A stretch of 7,424 nucleotides of DNA from assembly GCA_025353435.1 (NCBI GenBank), contig JANXQR010000793.1:1-7424 (forward strand), in the 5' to 3' direction. The stretch comes from Acidobacteriota bacterium (GTDB lineage: Bacteria > Acidobacteriota > Terriglobia > Terriglobales > Acidobacteriaceae). Within the stretch, counting starts at the first letter, position 1; every line of letters begins with the position of its first letter. Below are positions 6,247 to 7,424 of this stretch, one piece after another. Made by a program: the position numbers and the translations under genes. The notes below the pieces were generated by a model. That model worked only from the letters and a program-made list of their open reading frames with translations, was not told the DNA's origin and did no database searches.

Positions 6247-6433
6247 AAGTGCAAGATTGTGATTTTGTCCTGTTTCGTTGTCAATTTGGTTCTCCACATT
6301 TGCAGTCGGCATCCCTGCCGAATAGATCCAATCCTCGATCGGTCCTGACGCGGCCACTCTCCCCCGGGATGACTTCGTCACTTATAGGTTCTATCGAGGT
6401 CAATCCAAATCTAGGTCAATTGCAGGGTCATCT

Positions 6434-6466
6434 GGAGCTTTTGAGACTCAGCCGTGAGTCAGCTCC
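6434..6466 (+). other. 12-bp stem-loop upstream of the oxidase gene
   Basis: GGAGCT (6434-6439) pairs with AGCTCC (6461-6466), and GACTCA (6445-6450) pairs with TGAGTC (6455-6460) around a GCCG loop. A 5-nt bulge (6440-6444) sits on the left arm only. All 12 pairs are Watson-Crick. No U-tract follows, so it is not an intrinsic terminator. It lies 179 nt before the oxidase ATG and could be part of a structured 5' leader if transcription starts upstream. Confidence 0.45.
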
Positions 6467-6574
6467 TCAGGAATGCTCGCGAAAAGTAATGGGCCAAGGT
6501 AACAGACGAGGAAATCGGTTTTGTGTGACCGCACGGGAGATCCTTGCCGTACAGGCGAATGCAAAACATGTGAT

Positions 6575-6603
6575 CCGGCGGGTGGAAATGTTCCGCTCGC
6601 CGG
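6575..6603 (+). other. 13-bp stem with triloop just upstream of the oxidase ribosome binding site
   Basis: The RNA CCGGCGGGUGGAA pairs throughout with UUCCGCUCGCCGG around an AUG triloop; two of the 13 pairs are G-U wobbles and the lower six are all G-C. It ends 29 nt before the GAGGAG ribosome binding site. The bases after it (CGCAGAAG) are not a U-tract, so it is not a terminator. It could stabilise the mRNA 5' end, bind a protein, or belong to a leader switch together with the stem at 6434-6466. The pairing is read directly; the role is unknown. Confidence 0.5.
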
Positions 6604-6632
6604 CGCAGAAGTCCTCGAGAGTAACTGCACGT

Positions 6633-6638
6633 GAGGAG
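6633..6638 (+). promoter_or_regulatory. Strong ribosome binding site of the oxidase gene
   Basis: GAGGAG lies 7 nt before ATG 6646. An in-frame TAA at 6622-6624 excludes any start further upstream, apart from a GTG at 6631 that would overlap this site. This fixes the start. Confidence 0.8.
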
Positions 6639-6645
6639 CGATAGG

Positions 6646-7424
6646 ATGAATAGGCAGAAGAAGGCATTATTCGCGGTTCTCGTTTTAGCGAGCTTTATGC
6701 TCGCATCTTCCCTGGGTCACAGCCAGACAAATGGCGCAACCAAGAAGCAATCAACACATCCGACACCTGCGCCTTCCGCGGCTTGCGCAGCGGGACAGAT
6801 GCGGTGTGTCACTCAGGCGGAGCGGCAGGAAGCAGCAAAACGATCTGCGATCATCCGCAGCGCTCACCCGGCTACCGGCGTCTCAGGGGCAAGTTCACAA
6901 AGCATCCCTGCCACTGGGTTTCCTGGAGCCCGGAGTGCGGCTCTTCCAGGCGCCACGCCCTTACTTCCAGGTTGCCTGACGCCATCCCTGAATCCAGGCG
7001 GTATGCCGGACTACATGTCAGGATGCGTGGCCAACTATGCGACGAGCCCATTGCCCATTGTGACCCCAGTTGTGGGGGGCTACGGCACTTATGTTTCTGG
7101 AGGCTTGCGCAAGTTCATTGACCCGCTGCCATCAATTCCTGTTGCTGTAGCGGACACAATCACGTATCCCGGCTCCGACTACTACGAGATCTCGCTTGTG
7201 GATTACTCACAGCAGATGCACTCAGATTTACCCAAAAAGACACTCCTCCGCGGTTACGTGCAGACCAACAAGGGAACGGATGCGACTGGTCAGAACACCA
7301 TAGCGCCGGCCCCAGTCCAGTACCTTGGCCCTCTCATCGTGGCGGCAAAAGATCGGCCCGTTCGGGTGAAGTTCACCAATAACCTGCCATTGATCGGCGC
7401 TAAGGACGCATTCGGCCAGGACGG
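6646..7424 (+). CDS. Secreted multicopper oxidase-like protein, N-terminal part (runs off right edge)
   Basis: The first 259 residues are present and the frame is open to the edge. A Sec signal peptide is clear: MNRQKK, a hydrophobic core (about 7-22), then SSLGHSQ with likely cleavage near residue 27, so the protein is exported. Residues 28-165 form an unusual Pro/Ala/Ser-rich, probably flexible stretch with four cysteines (47, 54, 110, 127) and the pattern GQMRCVTQAERQEAAKR. From about 175 a cupredoxin-like domain begins: YYEISLVDYSQQMHSDLP, LRGYVQTNKGTD, and YLGPLIVAAKDRPVRVKFTNNLP, the strand and RPVRVKFTN pattern of the first domain of multicopper oxidases. The copper-binding HxH motifs would lie beyond the window, so activity and substrate cannot be judged. 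It has no visible link to the aromatic operon. The family call is probable, not proven. Confidence 0.72.
   Translation, partial: MNRQKKALFAVLVLASFMLASSLGHSQTNGATKKQSTHPTPAPSAACAAGQMRCVTQAERQEAAKRSAIIRSAHPATGVSGASSQSIPATGFPGARSAALPGATPLLPGCLTPSLNPGGMPDYMSGCVANYATSPLPIVTPVVGGYGTYVSGGLRKFIDPLPSIPVAVADTITYPGSDYYEISLVDYSQQMHSDLPKKTLLRGYVQTNKGTDATGQNTIAPAPVQYLGPLIVAAKDRPVRVKFTNNLPLIGAKDAFGQD

Larger units (their letters stand above)
5464..6645. other. 1.2-kb stretch without a convincing intact gene
   Basis: No frame here gives a credible full-length protein; the longest frame (6249-6644, plus) starts with GTG, is rich in Arg and Ser and shows no domain. The stretch contains a lipoprotein remnant (5541-5843, minus), an AT-rich repeat block (5959-6099), a CRP-type palindrome (6114-6129) and short perfect inverted repeats at 6061-6073 (GCTGC-GAA-GCAGC), 6171-6181 (GCGAA-A-TTCGC), 6226-6246, 6306-6321 (TCGGCA-TCCC-TGCCGA), 6434-6466 and 6575-6603. 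It also has the direct repeat AGGTCAAT at 6397-6404 and 6413-6420. A 7-bp inverted repeat, GAATCAA/TTGATTC, lies at 5873-5912 with a 26-bp spacer. I see no tRNA, rRNA, IS or CRISPR. Confidence 0.6.

Noticed and set aside
6575..6603. Intrinsic terminator at the 13-bp stem
   Set aside because: No U-run follows the stem on either strand (CGCAGAAG on plus, ATCACATG on minus).
6249..6644. 131-residue plus-strand open frame ending at the oxidase start
   Set aside because: It has a GTG start without a ribosome binding site, Arg/Ser-rich composition, no domain or signal peptide, and runs through two strong hairpins.
5464..6645. Insertion sequence or prophage remnant
   Set aside because: No transposase or integrase fragment, terminal inverted repeats or target duplication could be seen.

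Overview
The window holds an aromatic amino acid catabolism cluster, followed by a non-coding and partly degenerate stretch, then the start of a secreted multicopper oxidase gene. The DNA looks moderately GC-rich by eye. The enzyme set, the lipoprotein and Ig-like remnant and the oxidase leader suggest a Gram-negative soil bacterium, most likely an acidobacterium of the Terriglobia type. This placement is inference from protein style, because no search could be run.

Positions 71-4803 (minus strand) carry four genes read right to left: hpd (4-hydroxyphenylpyruvate dioxygenase), phhA (phenylalanine 4-hydroxylase), hmgA (homogentisate 1,2-dioxygenase) and fahA (fumarylacetoacetase). They convert phenylalanine to tyrosine, and 4-hydroxyphenylpyruvate via homogentisate to fumarate and acetoacetate. 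The tyrosine aminotransferase, maleylacetoacetate isomerase and pterin-carbinolamine dehydratase steps are not encoded here. All four genes have a purine-rich ribosome binding site about 7 nt before the chosen start. Key metal ligands are visible in all four enzymes, so the cluster looks intact.

Divergent from hpd is an Lrp/AsnC-family regulator gene (4963-5463, plus strand). The 159-bp gap between them contains a 15-bp inverted repeat that overlaps a good -10 hexamer of the regulator. This is the expected geometry for an autoregulating local regulator that also controls the operon.

Positions 5464-6645 contain no convincing intact gene. They hold a minus-strand lipoprotein remnant with an in-frame TAG, an AT-rich block with six degenerate copies of a TTAGTRACY-like motif (three in 13-bp tandem), a CRP-type palindrome, and several inverted repeats. 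Two of these repeats predict long RNA stems (12 and 13 bp) upstream of the oxidase start.

Positions 6646-7424 encode the first 259 residues of an exported multicopper oxidase-like protein that runs off the right edge. A short plus-strand ORF tail at the left edge may be the end of a gene convergent with fahA.
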